DNA of 64,000 nt. Source: Clostridiales bacterium (GTDB taxonomy: Bacteria; Bacillota; Clostridia; Oscillospirales; Oscillospiraceae). Positions within the stretch are counted from its first letter, which is position 1. The number at the start of each line of letters is the position of its first letter. Positions 7,808-16,742 of the stretch are shown here, one piece after another. The notes under the pieces were generated by a model that made no database searches, was not told where the DNA came from, and was given only the letters and a program-made list of their open reading frames with translations. The stretch spans positions 152,580-216,579 of the forward strand of contig SFEX01000008.1 of assembly GCA_004557075.1 (NCBI GenBank), given 5' to 3'. Position numbers and translations under genes: made by a program.

Positions 7808-9093
7808 TTCATGGTAGAATGGTTTGTCAAGAACGGCATCCGGGTCTGGAGTACGCAGGAGGGTGAGCAGCGTTTTGATAATCACACGGACAAGCTCACC
7901 AACTACATCCGCTTCTGGCAGGCTGACGGTGAAAGCGAAAAGACTTCAATTCGCACAAAAACCGCTCTCGGCCAGCTCGTCGAGGACGGCGGTTTCAAGG
8001 GCGGTCTTGCTCCTTACGGGTATGCTCTTGTAAAGAGCGGACGCTTCAATAAACGCAAGCACGAAGTTTTTGAGCTGGCTATCAACGAGGCCGAGGCCGC
8101 TGTGGTACGGATCATCTTTGACAAATATGTGCATGAGGGTTTCGGTGCTCAACGGATCGCCACCTACTTAAATAACCTCGGCTATCGAGCGAGAACGGGT
8201 AAAATGTGGCATCACGCCAGCATCCGGGGTATCATTTGCAATCTGACATATACCGGGGTGCTTCGCAGCGGCGAAAGCCGCTCCAAAACGCTGCCCCACT
8301 TGCAGATCATAACGCCGGAGCTATTCGATGCCGCACAACACATTCGTACCTCCCGTGCCAACTCCGCCGAACAGGAACGGCGTGTACCGCTGAATACCCG
8401 TGGTCAGTCCTTGCTGGCCGGGAATGTCTTTTGCGGGCATTGTGGCTCCCGGCTGGCGCTCACCACCAACGGCAAGGCTTATCCGTAAAGCGTGTGCGGT
8501 ATATCTGCTACGGCAAGACACGCAAGCAAACCGAATGTGACGGGCAGACTGGCTACACGGCGCATATTCTTGACGGTATCATTGATAAGATGGTGCGGCA
8601 GATCTTTGAACGGATGAAAGCGATCCCCAAAAGCGAGATCGTCAATATCCGCTATCGTGAAAAGATGGAAGAACGAAAAGCACTTCTCAAAAGTGCTAAA
8701 TCCGATTATGCCAAGGCTGCCGCCGAGCTTGATACTCTCCGAGCGGAGGTCATTAAATCCCTCCGGGGCGAAAGCGCTTTTTCGCAGGATTTGCTCAGCT
8801 CCTTGATTGCGGATAATGAGAAAAAATGCCTCACCATTCAGCACACTATGGAGGCGGCGCAGGCGGCCTACGACGAGGGGCAGGCCATGCTGGACACCTT
8901 AAACGCTCAGTACGACGATATTATCTCATGGGCGGATATGTACGACAGTGCCAGCATGGAGGCAAAGAAAATGATCGTGAGCTGCCTGATCCGGCGCGTG
9001 GAGGTGTATCGAGACTATCGACTGCATATCGATTTCAATATTGACTTTGAGCAGTTCAGTGCCGGACTGGACATTTCGGCAATCGCAGCATAA
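7784..9093 (+). pseudogene. Large serine recombinase, truncated and frameshifted
   Basis: The remains of a large serine recombinase from a transposon or integrative element. The 5' part lacks the catalytic serine region and most of the resolvase domain; it starts near the end of that domain (FMVEWFVKNG, then FWQADGESEKTSI) and continues through the Recombinase domain to the zinc ribbon (CGHCGSRLALTTNGKAY). There the frame stops at 8486-8488. The matching C-terminal part (RVRYICYGKTRKQTECDGQ, then a coiled coil) continues in the next frame to 9093. The missing residues between the zinc-ribbon halves suggest a short deletion near 8480. Missing catalytic residues and the frame break mean it cannot be active. 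Confidence 0.88.
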
Positions 9094-9095
9094 AG

Positions 9096-9128
9096 CAAAA
9101 ACCCCACTTCCAAAGAAGTGAGGTTTTC
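9096..9128. terminator. Bidirectional terminator between recombinase remnant and tRNA-Ala
   Basis: An imperfect stem (AACCCCACTTC / GAAGTGAGGTT) with a CAAA loop is flanked by A-run and T-run. It can serve the recombinase on the plus strand and the tRNA transcript on the minus strand. Confidence 0.65.
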
Positions 9129-9144
9129 TTCACACTCTCTGTGA

Positions 9145-9220
<76 letters not shown>

Positions 9221-9247
9221 ATATGGAAGAGAGTGTAAATATTGAGT

Positions 9248-9304
9248 TTTAGGTGCGGGGGTTGTTTACCGCTTCAACCGGGCTCCCAGCTGAGCTATAC
9301 CCCC
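9248..9304 (-). pseudogene. tRNA-Ala 5' fragment (22-bp duplicate, chimeric)
   Basis: On the minus strand, 9283-9304 repeats exactly the first 22 bases of the intact tRNA-Ala (9199-9220). It then departs in the D loop into unrelated sequence that ends AACCCCCGCACC and could pair back to the GGGGGT. It has no anticodon or T arm. It is the promoter-proximal copy. Confidence 0.75.
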
Positions 9305-9325
9305 AGATTTCTGACTGCGAAAAAT

Positions 9326-9354
9326 ATATTAGCAGAATGGGGGACAAATGTCAA
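9326..9354 (-). promoter_or_regulatory. Strong sigma-A-type promoter for the tRNA-Ala locus
   Basis: On the minus strand TTGACA and TAATAT are spaced by 17 bases. The predicted start lies just before the tRNA-Ala fragment, so the intact tRNA is transcribed through the fragment. Confidence 0.8.
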
Positions 9355-9400
9355 GAATAAATATGCCGCGAAGCCGCAGATTTCGCAAAAAATTGCGCTA

Positions 9401-10057
9401 TTATTTTTCTCCGGTGCCGTAATCATCGTCAAACATATATGTAATATCTTTTTTGTACCAGAACTTTTTCTCCTTGCCCTTAAAAAGCCGGACTATGCTG
9501 TGGCGATACTCGATGAGGACGAGCACGCCTGTGAGCAGTACAAGATTTCTCACGACGAGCATATCCATGCTCATCGCGGCGACAAGGCACATGAACAGCA
9601 TTGCTATGATCGCCGACAGCGACACATAGCGGCTGACGATGTAGACGATAATAAAAACGAACACGCCTGCTAGTGTTAGCTCTCCGCTTACAAAAATGCT
9701 TCCAACCGCAACGGCCACAAGGCTGGGCTCGCCCCTGAAGCGATAGAGTATCGGGAAATTAGTACCCAGCACAACGCAAAACAGCGCGAAGGCGAAGCCG
9801 ACGTCGGCGTGACCGACGATAAGCATAAGCAGCCCGCCTATGCCGACGGGAATAGCGGTTTTCAAAGCCTCGAAGCCCAGCAGCAGGACGACGCCCTTTC
9901 GGCCGTGATGCTTTACAAAGCGGGTGATGCCGACATTATCGCGGCTGTAATTGAGAATATTCTCGTGAAAATAGATATGCGACATCAGAATAGGCGTGCT
10001 GAGGCTGCCGAAGGAGTATGAAATAAGCGCGACTACGCACAGTAAAAAAGCGGTCAT
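9401..10057 (-). CDS. PlsY-like membrane protein, motif-degenerate
   Basis: This 218-residue multi-pass membrane protein follows der with a four-base ATGA overlap, the position of the glycerol-3-phosphate acyltransferase PlsY in many Firmicutes. The overall helix pattern fits, but the family motifs are worn: the GSxNxGxTN-type loop reads NVGITRFVKHHGRKG, and the FxGGKGVAT-type motif reads RFRGEPSLVAVAVG. PlsY normally acylates glycerol-3-phosphate with acyl-phosphate. Here acyltransferase activity is doubtful; it may be a non-catalytic paralogue, with a true plsY elsewhere. The C-terminal tail is charged and unusually long (about 30 residues). Confidence 0.7.
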   Translation of the reverse strand: MTAFLLCVVALISYSFGSLSTPILMSHIYFHENILNYSRDNVGITRFVKHHGRKGVVLLLGFEALKTAIPVGIGGLLMLIVGHADVGFAFALFCVVLGTNFPILYRFRGEPSLVAVAVGSIFVSGELTLAGVFVFIIVYIVSRYVSLSAIIAMLFMCLVAAMSMDMLVVRNLVLLTGVLVLIEYRHSIVRLFKGKEKKFWYKKDITYMFDDDYGTGEK

Positions 10058-11379
10058 TGCTTATCTCCCTTCTGCCGTATCACCATGCGGATCGGAGTAC
10101 CCTCCAAGCCGAAAACGGCGCGTATCTGATTTTCAATATAGCGCTGGTACGAGAAGTGGAACAGCTCGCGGCTGTTGCAGAATATAACGAAGTTGGGCGG
10201 CTTGATGCCCGTCTGGGTCATGTAGTATATCTTGAGCCGACGCCCCTTATCCGTGGGCGGTTGCACTCTCGCCTGAGCGTCGGAGAGCACGTCGTTTAGC
10301 ATACCGGTCGTGATGCGCATATTGCTCTGGTCGTTGACGAAGTTTACAAGCTCAAATATCCTGTCGGTGCGCTGGCCGGTCTTGGCGGATATAAACAGCA
10401 CAGGAGCATAGCTCATGAAGCTCAGATCGCGCATGACGCTCTTGCGCATCTTCTCCATGGTGCCGGTCTCTTTGTCCACAAGATCCCACTTGTTGACGAC
10501 GATAATGCTTGCCTTTCCGGCCTCGTGGGCAAGCCCCGCGATTTTTGTGTCCTGCTCTGTGACGCCCTCGCGCGCGTCTATCATGATAAGGCACACGTCG
10601 GCTCGCTCGATGGCCATCTGCGCGCGCATGACGGAAAACTTCTCGACCCGCTCATCGACCCTGCTTTTACGGCGGATGCCGGCGGTGTCGATGAAAACGT
10701 ATTTGCCGAACTCGTTGTCAATATTTGAATCGACAGCGTCTCGGGTCGTGCCCGCGACATTGCTGACGATAACTCGCTTTTCGCCGAGAATATGGTTTAC
10801 GAGAGAGGATTTGCCGACGTTAGGCTTTCCGATGACCGCGACCTTGATGCGATCATCCTCCTCGTCGCCCTCGTCCTCGGGAGGGAAATATTTCATGCAC
10901 TCGTCAAGCAGATCGCCCGTGCCGTGGCCGTGGACGGCCGACACAGCTATGGGATCGCCGAGGCCGAGCGAGTAAAACTCATATATCGCAGGATCGACCC
11001 TGCCGGTGGAGTCCATTTTGTTGACTGCTAAAACCGTGGGCTTTTTAGAGCGCAGCAGCATATTTGCAACGTCCTTGTCCGCAGCGGTGACGCCGGTCCT
11101 GACGTCGGTGACAAGCACGATGACGTCAGCGGCGCTTATTGCGATATTTGCCTGCTCGCGCATGAACAGGAGTATTTCGTTGTCGGTCGTCGGCTCGATG
11201 CCGCCGGTATCGACGATATCAAACTTCCTGCCGAGCCACTCGCACTCCGCATAAAGCCTGTCGCGCGTGACGCCGGGAGTGTCCTCAACTATGGACAGGC
11301 GGCGGCCGCAGAGCTTATTGAAGAGCATCGACTTGCCCACATTAGGTCTGCCTACTATGGCAATGAGAGGTTTGGACAT
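10054..11379 (-). CDS. der: Ribosome biogenesis GTPase Der (EngA)
   Basis: This 441-residue protein has two tandem GTPase domains and a KH-like C-terminus, the layout unique to Der. The first domain starts IVGRPNVGKS with DTGG following; the second carries VIGKPNVGKSSLVN near residue 185, DTAGI, and NKWD. Der acts in 50S subunit maturation in the cytoplasm. Length matches the family (about 435-440). It has an AGGAGGTTAATAGAT ribosome site, starts five bases after the DUF512 gene, and is translationally coupled to the PlsY-like gene. Confidence 0.97.
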   Translation of the reverse strand: MSKPLIAIVGRPNVGKSMLFNKLCGRRLSIVEDTPGVTRDRLYAECEWLGRKFDIVDTGGIEPTTDNEILLFMREQANIAISAADVIVLVTDVRTGVTAADKDVANMLLRSKKPTVLAVNKMDSTGRVDPAIYEFYSLGLGDPIAVSAVHGHGTGDLLDECMKYFPPEDEGDEEDDRIKVAVIGKPNVGKSSLVNHILGEKRVIVSNVAGTTRDAVDSNIDNEFGKYVFIDTAGIRRKSRVDERVEKFSVMRAQMAIERADVCLIMIDAREGVTEQDTKIAGLAHEAGKASIIVVNKWDLVDKETGTMEKMRKSVMRDLSFMSYAPVLFISAKTGQRTDRIFELVNFVNDQSNMRITTGMLNDVLSDAQARVQPPTDKGRRLKIYYMTQTGIKPPNFVIFCNSRELFHFSYQRYIENQIRAVFGLEGTPIRMVIRQKGDKQ

Positions 11380-11384
11380 ATCTA

Positions 11385-12758
11385 TTAACCTCCGTTCTGA
11401 TTGTATTTATAGAAAATATCTTTCGAGACTTCGCGACGCGGGCTTTTAAGCTCCGGGAGCTTATCGCCGCTGATGGCGTCCCAAAAGGCGAAGCCGTCAC
11501 ATTCGGTGGGGTAGATGGGAAGCCCTAAAGCCTCGACGGCCTGCTCGATGGTAACATCGTCGAGAAAATCCATCTCATCCCGGCGCAGCATGTTCTGGGA
11601 GATGAAAAGCCTCTCACCAAGCTCACGCCCCCTTAGCTGATTTATGAGATCCTGACCCGTTATAAGGCCGGACACGTTTACGCCGTGGCCGAAGAAATCA
11701 TTCTCTATGGCGTAGACCCTTCCGTTTATATTATCATACTTTTGCTTTGCTTTACAAACAAGTTTTTCAAAAAAAGGCGCGACGGCGGTTCCGCAGGCGA
11801 TTGAAAAGGCTACGCCGTCGGGTCTGTCCGACAGGGCAAGGGCGGAATTGAATTCGGTTTCAAAGAGACTGAGCATGCCGACGCCGTTTTCAAGCTGCGT
11901 ATGCTCCTCGTAAAATTCATCGTCCGGCAGCTCGCGTCCGGCGAAAAGGTACATTTCATCGGAGCAGAAAAATATCCTCGTGCCGAATTTTTCGACGCAC
12001 TCATCGCCGAAAGCATTGACGAGATCTATCGTCTCGGCGGTGTGCTCGGGAGTGAATGGGGTGAGAGGATAAAGCCCCTCGCGGTATTTTGTTAGCCCCA
12101 AAGGCACGATGGACACGCTGTGTACCGCAGGATACAGACCCGCAAGCTCCTCCATGCTGCGCTGAAGCTCCTTACCGTCGTTAAGACCCGGACAGCAGAC
12201 GATCTGGCAGTTCATACGAATGCCGCCGTCGGCAAAACGGCGCATGATCTCCATGCATTTTCCCGCGTTCTTGTTGCGCAGCATTTTAACGCGAAGCTCG
12301 GGATCGGTCGTATGGACGGAGATGTTGACGGGACTTATGTGCAGGTCGATGATGCGCTGTATCTCGCGCTCGGACAGGTTCGTGAGGGTGATATAGTTGC
12401 CCAAAAGAAAGCTCAGCCGCGCGTCGTCGTCCTTAAAATACATGGTTTTGCGCATGCCCTTGGGGAGTTGGTCGATAAAGCAGAAAACGCAGTTGTTGGC
12501 GCAGCTTCGCGGATTATCCATGAGATACGTCTCAAATTCAAGCCCAAGGTCCAGACCCTCGGCTTTTTCCACATGCACCGTATGCTCCGTGCCGTCGGGC
12601 TTGCGCAGCGTTACGGCGAGCACGGGGTCGTAGCCAAAGAATTTGTAGTCCAAGACGTCGTGTATCCTGTTTCCGTTTATACTGATAAGAGCGTCGCCGA
12701 CGTGGGCGCGGTGACGCAGAGGGCTGTCCTTTTCAATTTTGGAAATTATATTATCCAT
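11385..12758 (-). CDS. DUF512 radical SAM/PDZ protein
   Basis: This 457-residue protein has an N-terminal PDZ-like segment (about residues 5-45), a radical SAM-type cluster motif C86-x3-C90-x2-C93 (CANNCVFC), a TIM-barrel-like centre and a C-terminal DUF512 domain. Members are widespread beside der in Clostridia and are often misnamed NifB/MoaA-like; a substrate is not established. The order DUF512-der-plsY is the expected one. No strong ribosome site precedes ATG 12758, but PDZ residues begin at once, which supports this start. Confidence 0.85.
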   Translation of the reverse strand: MDNIISKIEKDSPLRHRAHVGDALISINGNRIHDVLDYKFFGYDPVLAVTLRKPDGTEHTVHVEKAEGLDLGLEFETYLMDNPRSCANNCVFCFIDQLPKGMRKTMYFKDDDARLSFLLGNYITLTNLSEREIQRIIDLHISPVNISVHTTDPELRVKMLRNKNAGKCMEIMRRFADGGIRMNCQIVCCPGLNDGKELQRSMEELAGLYPAVHSVSIVPLGLTKYREGLYPLTPFTPEHTAETIDLVNAFGDECVEKFGTRIFFCSDEMYLFAGRELPDDEFYEEHTQLENGVGMLSLFETEFNSALALSDRPDGVAFSIACGTAVAPFFEKLVCKAKQKYDNINGRVYAIENDFFGHGVNVSGLITGQDLINQLRGRELGERLFISQNMLRRDEMDFLDDVTIEQAVEALGLPIYPTECDGFAFWDAISGDKLPELKSPRREVSKDIFYKYNQNGG

Positions 12759-12781
12759 TGCAAAACATCCAAACTATAAAA

Positions 12782-12811
12782 AAGGAGGAAAGGCTTTCCT
12801 TTCCTCCAAAA
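12782..12811 (-). terminator. Terminator after rpmF
   Basis: On the minus strand GGAGGAAAGG and CCTTTCCTCC pair around a short loop and are followed by TTTTTT, ending the yceD-rpmF transcript. Confidence 0.8.
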
Positions 12812-12820
12812 GCGTTCTGA

Positions 12821-13006
12821 TTACTTGTCGTCAACGGCGAGAACCTGACGGCCGTTGTACATACCGCAAGCCTTGCATGCGCGGTGAGGCATTTTGAACT
12901 CGCCGCAGTTGGGGCACTTAACGATGCCGGGAGCGTCCAGCTTCCAGTGAGAGGAACGTCTCTTATCACGTCTCTGTCTTGATACTTTTCCCTTAGGGAC
13001 TGCCAT
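12821..13006 (-). CDS. rpmF: 50S ribosomal protein L32
   Basis: This 61-residue protein begins MAVPKGKVSRQRRDKRRSSH, the L32 signature, and carries a zinc ribbon CPNC (residues 31-34) and CKAC (44-47). A GGAGGTGTCACC ribosome site lies just upstream. It follows yceD, its near-universal partner, and is closed by a strong terminator. The four-cysteine form indicates the zinc-binding version. Confidence 0.97.
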   Translation of the reverse strand: MAVPKGKVSRQRRDKRRSSHWKLDAPGIVKCPNCGEFKMPHRACKACGMYNGRQVLAVDDK

Positions 13007-13052
13007 GGTGACACCTCCTGATTAATAGCTGTGGAGCAGCAAAATTAATAAA

Positions 13053-13541
13053 TCATTTATCCAAAAGCTGCTCAAGTACAGCAAGTCTTGGATCAATTTC
13101 TTTCCCGCACCCGCAGGGGCCAAGATTAAGATCGGCTCCGCATCGGGAGCAGAGTCCTTTGCAATCCTCGGAGCACAGAAATTTTGTTTCCATGTCGAGA
13201 ACGAAAAGGGTGGAGAGCACGGTAGTGAGGTCAAGCTTGTCCCCGTCGAGAACGAAGACCTCGGGATCTTCCGACTCCCCGTCAGAAATGAAGGCGTGGA
13301 GGTTCATCACCTTGGTGCTGTCAAACAGTTTACCACATCTGTCGCAGACGCAAGTCATCTCGGCCGTCAAGGTACCCTCGAGTGTCAGGATACCCGCCTC
13401 GTTAAACACTCTGCCTTCGGCTTTGGGATTTGCCTTATACTCCCTGATCGAATCAAACTCAAGCTCCCCAGCGTCCAGCTCGCAAGCAAAGGGAACGCTT
13501 CTTCCGGGAACCTCAATTATTTCTCTTAAATCAAGCAGCAT
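13053..13541 (-). CDS. YceD family protein (DUF177)
   Basis: This 162-residue protein belongs to the YceD/DUF177 family, found before rpmF in most bacteria and implicated in 23S rRNA or L32-linked ribosome assembly. It contains the paired cysteines CVCDRCGKLF near residue 75, and CSEDCKGLCSRCG near 130, likely a metal site. I set the start at 13541, not the in-frame codon at 13556, because GGAGAGGTG lies five bases before it. Transcription should begin at the promoter just upstream. Confidence 0.92.
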   Translation of the reverse strand: MLLDLREIIEVPGRSVPFACELDAGELEFDSIREYKANPKAEGRVFNEAGILTLEGTLTAEMTCVCDRCGKLFDSTKVMNLHAFISDGESEDPEVFVLDGDKLDLTTVLSTLFVLDMETKFLCSEDCKGLCSRCGADLNLGPCGCGKEIDPRLAVLEQLLDK

Positions 13542-13568
13542 AGCGCACCTCTCCATAGTCGCTAAAAT

Positions 13569-13597
13569 ATTATAGTAGAATTAGTCTTGATTGTCAA
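13569..13597 (-). promoter_or_regulatory. Consensus promoter of yceD-rpmF
   Basis: Minus strand: TTGACA, 17 bases, TATAAT. This is a perfect consensus match, in keeping with a ribosomal-protein transcript. Confidence 0.9.
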
Positions 13598-13655
13598 CTC
13601 AAAAATTTGCTTTTTACAGGCGAAAAACTCATGGTTTTGCACAAAAAACGCACGC

Positions 13656-13684
13656 TTGCGGCGTGTACGAAAACATGCTACAAT
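13656..13684 (+). promoter_or_regulatory. Predicted promoter of the PepSY-like gene
   Basis: TTGCGG and TACAAT are spaced by 17 bases, 29 bases before the start codon at 13713. Confidence 0.55.
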
Positions 13685-13712
13685 ATATTAAAGAAAATAT
13701 GCGAGGTGCGCC

Positions 13713-14018
13713 ATGAAAAAGAACGTTAAAATAACCGTTATTGTCATACTGATCCTTGCGCTTATCGCGGCGGGGGTCATATATCTTATCCTCCAGACGC
13801 GGGACGATGATCTCCTAATTGGAGAGGACAGGGCGGCGCAGGTCGCGCTCAAGGACGCGATGCTGACGGAAAGCCAGGTCTCAAAGCTGAAAACGAAGCT
13901 CAAGCTGGACGACGGCACGTGGTACTACGACGTCGAGTTTTGCACGCGCACGCTGGATTATGAATATGAGATCGAGGCATATTCCGGAGCGATTCTGAAA
14001 AAGGATATAGACGACTGA
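13713..14018 (+). CDS. Small membrane-anchored PepSY-like protein
   Basis: This 101-residue protein has an N-terminal membrane helix (residues 6-28, KITVIVILILALIAAGVIYL) and an outside domain with the PepSY pattern: a helix (AAQVALKDAMLTESQVSKL) followed by strands WYYDVEF, YEYEIEAYSGAILKKD. PepSY domains often inhibit secreted peptidases or bind small ligands. It is a single-gene unit with its own promoter and a shared terminator. The target is unknown. Confidence 0.75.
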   Translation: MKKNVKITVIVILILALIAAGVIYLILQTRDDDLLIGEDRAAQVALKDAMLTESQVSKLKTKLKLDDGTWYYDVEFCTRTLDYEYEIEAYSGAILKKDIDD

Positions 14019-14027
14019 AAAAACTAT

Positions 14028-14066
14028 AAACACAGCCCATTGTATTAGACAATGGGCTGTGTTTTT
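14028..14066. terminator. Bidirectional terminator between convergent genes
   Basis: A 16-bp perfect stem (AAACACAGCCCATTGT with its complement) around ATTAG is flanked by A and T tracts. It serves the PepSY-like gene (+) and the DUF4015-like gene (-). Confidence 0.9.
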
Positions 14067-15171
14067 ACTCCATGAGTACCCAGCTTGTCGTCTCGGGGGC
14101 AGTGCCGCTGCACATGGGAACAAGGCGCATGTTGACGTCGCCAAGCTCGACATAGCGCTCTGCCGCGCTCACGGTGCCGGCTGCCGAGCCTGCTTCGGCG
14201 GAGCAGTATACCCTGTCAAAGACCTTGAAGAAAAGTTCCGCGTTCTGACCCGTAACGCTGTCAACGCCGGACTCCATAGCCGCCTGGCTCGTGACCTGAA
14301 CGGAGAGCTTTGCGCTCATGCTGCGCAGATTGCGCGAGGCGCTTATGGCAAAGCCGGATATGGCCGTCACGGGCGTGGATTCGGCAGACGAGCTGCTCGA
14401 GGAGGCAAACTGCACGCCCTCCGCGTCGGGCATTCTCATGCCCAGCAGGACGATCTCATCAACGCCCATCTTTGAAAGCTCCCGGCACAGATCGCAGATA
14501 TACCCGCGCACGAGCGCGTTCGTCGGGTCGAGCCAAGCGCCGTTTGCGTCGGAATATGCCTGCCCCGCGCTCGTTCTGAGCGCGAGCTGGGCGTAGCGGG
14601 AGGCGATGGTGTTGTCAACAAAGCAGCACATGCGCACCGCGACATAGATATCGCGTTCTTTGAGGGACGACACAATGGACTTGAGGTCAACGGTGCCGTT
14701 TGCACCGTAGCCCTTGGCAATGTCCGTGTCCGATTCCCAGACCAGCATGCCGGTGACGGTCTTGACATCGAGCAGAACGGCGTTAGCATCAGGAGTTGCG
14801 CTAAGATAGCGGTCAACGCCATCGGCGGTCACGGAGGCGGCCGGCACATGTACGGCCTTCAGCTCGCTCAGATTATCGCCTGCTATGGCCTTGACGTTCG
14901 AGTAGTCCGGCTCGCCGATCTCAAGTTCGGCGTCAACGATCTCAAAGACGCGGCTTATATTGCCCTCCTCGTCGACCTGCGTCTCGCCCTCATCGGCAAG
15001 GATGGGGAGCTCAAGACTCAGCCCGTCGTTTGTTATAACTATATATTTTTGCAGACCGTAGAAAAGCAGCACGACAAAGGCAATGACCGCCAGCACGATG
15101 ATGGTGATGATGAGCGACGGGCCTGTCTTCTTGCGCTTTCCCCGGTAAAATTCCTGGTTGTTTGAAGCCAA
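14065..15171 (-). CDS. Membrane-anchored putative glycoside hydrolase (DUF4015/GH13-like)
   Basis: This 368-residue protein has a basic N-terminus and one membrane helix (residues 18-45), then an extracellular TIM-barrel-like domain. Segments such as ANAVLLDVKT, DIYVAVRMCCF, WLDPTNALVRGYICDLCREL and VDEIVLLGMRMP resemble the DUF4015 putative glycosidase family. The start is TTG behind AGAGGATTG, five bases after rpiB, so the two are probably co-transcribed. A Ser-rich linker lies near residue 255. Substrate and activity are unproven, and the match is from fold-like pattern only. Confidence 0.65.
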   Translation of the reverse strand: MASNNQEFYRGKRKKTGPSLIITIIVLAVIAFVVLLFYGLQKYIVITNDGLSLELPILADEGETQVDEEGNISRVFEIVDAELEIGEPDYSNVKAIAGDNLSELKAVHVPAASVTADGVDRYLSATPDANAVLLDVKTVTGMLVWESDTDIAKGYGANGTVDLKSIVSSLKERDIYVAVRMCCFVDNTIASRYAQLALRTSAGQAYSDANGAWLDPTNALVRGYICDLCRELSKMGVDEIVLLGMRMPDAEGVQFASSSSSSAESTPVTAISGFAISASRNLRSMSAKLSVQVTSQAAMESGVDSVTGQNAELFFKVFDRVYCSAEAGSAAGTVSAAERYVELGDVNMRLVPMCSGTAPETTSWVLME

Positions 15172-15176
15172 TTATA

Positions 15177-15605
15177 TCAATCCTCTATCTGTTTGATGCG
15201 GCGGACATGACGCTCGTCGCCGGAGAAGGGGGTATCAAGGAAGGTGTCGACAATCTTTATGGCAAGTCCCGGCCCTACGACTCTTGCGCCGAGGGCGAGA
15301 ATATTCGCATCGTTGTGAAGCCTTGTCATCTCAGCTGAGAAGCAGTCGCCGCAGAGCGCCGCGCGCACGCCGGGGACTTTATTTGCGCTTATGGATATGC
15401 CAATACCCGTGCCGCAGATGATAATGCCTTTTTCGCACTCGCCGTCTGCCACGGCGTGGGCGACGGCCTTGCCGTATACGGGATAGTCGCAGCTTGCGTC
15501 GGAATAGGTGCCGTAGTCGGTATATTCAAGACCGCGCTCTTCAAGGTGCTTCATAAGCTCCTGTTTGAGATAAAATCCGCCGTGGTCTGAGCCTAATGCA
15601 ATCAT
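15177..15605 (-). CDS. rpiB: Ribose 5-phosphate isomerase B
   Basis: This 142-residue enzyme interconverts ribose 5-phosphate and ribulose 5-phosphate in the pentose phosphate pathway. The N-terminal MIALGSDHGGFYLK carries the substrate-binding Asp-His, and IICGTGIGISISANK is the family's anion-hole loop. Length matches the LacA/RpiB family (about 145). A TTGGAGGGTAACT ribosome site precedes ATG 15605. An allose-phosphate isomerase role cannot be excluded, but no sugar operon surrounds it. Confidence 0.93.
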   Translation of the reverse strand: MIALGSDHGGFYLKQELMKHLEERGLEYTDYGTYSDASCDYPVYGKAVAHAVADGECEKGIIICGTGIGISISANKVPGVRAALCGDCFSAEMTRLHNDANILALGARVVGPGLAIKIVDTFLDTPFSGDERHVRRIKQIED

Positions 15606-15795
15606 AGTTACCCTCCAAAAAAGTTTTACAAATAATTATCTCACTTTTTTAGCATTATTACAAGTGCTAATATTGCTTAAACCATCCATGCATTTCGCGT
15701 ATAGATTGTTACAAAATTCGCATTTCACAAATCTCCTTTGGTCGTGTATCCTGAACATGTCAAAAACCTCTATAAAATTAAAGGAGATGCAGAAA

Positions 15796-16695
15796 ATGGC
15801 AAATATCAAAATAGCTTCCGTTGCAATGAAAGCACCCGCCGACAAAAAGGCAAACATGGAAACCTACCTCAAGTACATTGAGTCCGCCGCAGAGCAGGGC
15901 GTGAGACTCATCGTCTTCCCTGAGTATTCTCTCCCCGGAATACATCCCGAATTCACGCTTTCAAAGGCAAGTGCCGCAGCCGCAACATACTATGCATTTG
16001 CGGCCGAGAGGATCCCGGAAGGCCCCTCAACCCAGAGGCTCATCGAAGCGGCCAAAGAGCACAATATGTACATCGTGTTCGGTATGGCCGAGCAGGACGA
16101 GGTGCGCCCGGACTACACCTATAACACCGCCGTATTGGTCGGCCCCGAGGGCTTTATCGGCAAGCACCGCAAGATACATCCCACAGGCTCTGAGCGGCTT
16201 CTTGTCATGCCCGGACATGAGCTTAATGTCTATGAGACTGAGCTCGGCCGCATCGGTCTGCTCATCTGCAACGACAAGGTGTTCCCGGAGACCTCCCGCG
16301 CACTGAAAATTGCTGGCGCTGAGATCATAGTGTGCTGCACCTGCTGGCCTGCAATGAATCGCAAGCTCGGCGACAACGACCCGATGCTGAAAATACACAA
16401 CGGCATGGGCACCTTCCGCGCACTGGAAAACACGGTGATTTTTGTCGACTCCAACATTGCCGGAACACTCGACGGCGAACACTATGAGTGCGGACACTCC
16501 CGCGTAGTTAGCCCCATGGGCACCGATCTTGCGAGCACCGGCTGGGATGAGGGCATGGCCGTTGCAGAGCTTGACGTGCAGCAGACGATAAAGGGCTTCT
16601 TCGCAAGCCTCATGGGCGGTTCGATCAGCTATTCCTCGCTGCGCGACCTGCGCCCGGATGTGTATATTCCGTTCTACGAGCAGTATCAGAGATAA
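15796..16695 (+). CDS. Carbon-nitrogen hydrolase (nitrilase superfamily)
   Basis: This 299-residue amidohydrolase has the complete nitrilase triad: E43 (VFPEYSLPG), K126 (GKHRKIHP) and C158 (GLLICNDKVFPE). A four-layer alpha-beta-beta-alpha fold is expected. Substrates could be an omega-amide, a carbamoyl compound or a nitrile; the sequence does not decide. I chose ATG 15796 because TTAAAGGAGATGCAG precedes it; the frame is open further upstream but without a ribosome site. The neighbouring LysR regulator is convergent, so its control of this gene is not implied by position. Confidence 0.88.
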   Translation: MANIKIASVAMKAPADKKANMETYLKYIESAAEQGVRLIVFPEYSLPGIHPEFTLSKASAAAATYYAFAAERIPEGPSTQRLIEAAKEHNMYIVFGMAEQDEVRPDYTYNTAVLVGPEGFIGKHRKIHPTGSERLLVMPGHELNVYETELGRIGLLICNDKVFPETSRALKIAGAEIIVCCTCWPAMNRKLGDNDPMLKIHNGMGTFRALENTVIFVDSNIAGTLDGEHYECGHSRVVSPMGTDLASTGWDEGMAVAELDVQQTIKGFFASLMGGSISYSSLRDLRPDVYIPFYEQYQR

Positions 16696-16712
16696 ATCCA
16701 ATATAATTTACA

Positions 16713-16742
16713 GGGACATGGCATTTGTCATGTCCCTTTTTT
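16713..16742 (+). terminator. Terminator after the nitrilase gene
   Basis: GGGACATG and CATGTCCC pair across an 8-base loop and are followed by TTTTTT. The T-run overlaps the stop codon of the convergent lysR gene. Confidence 0.85.
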
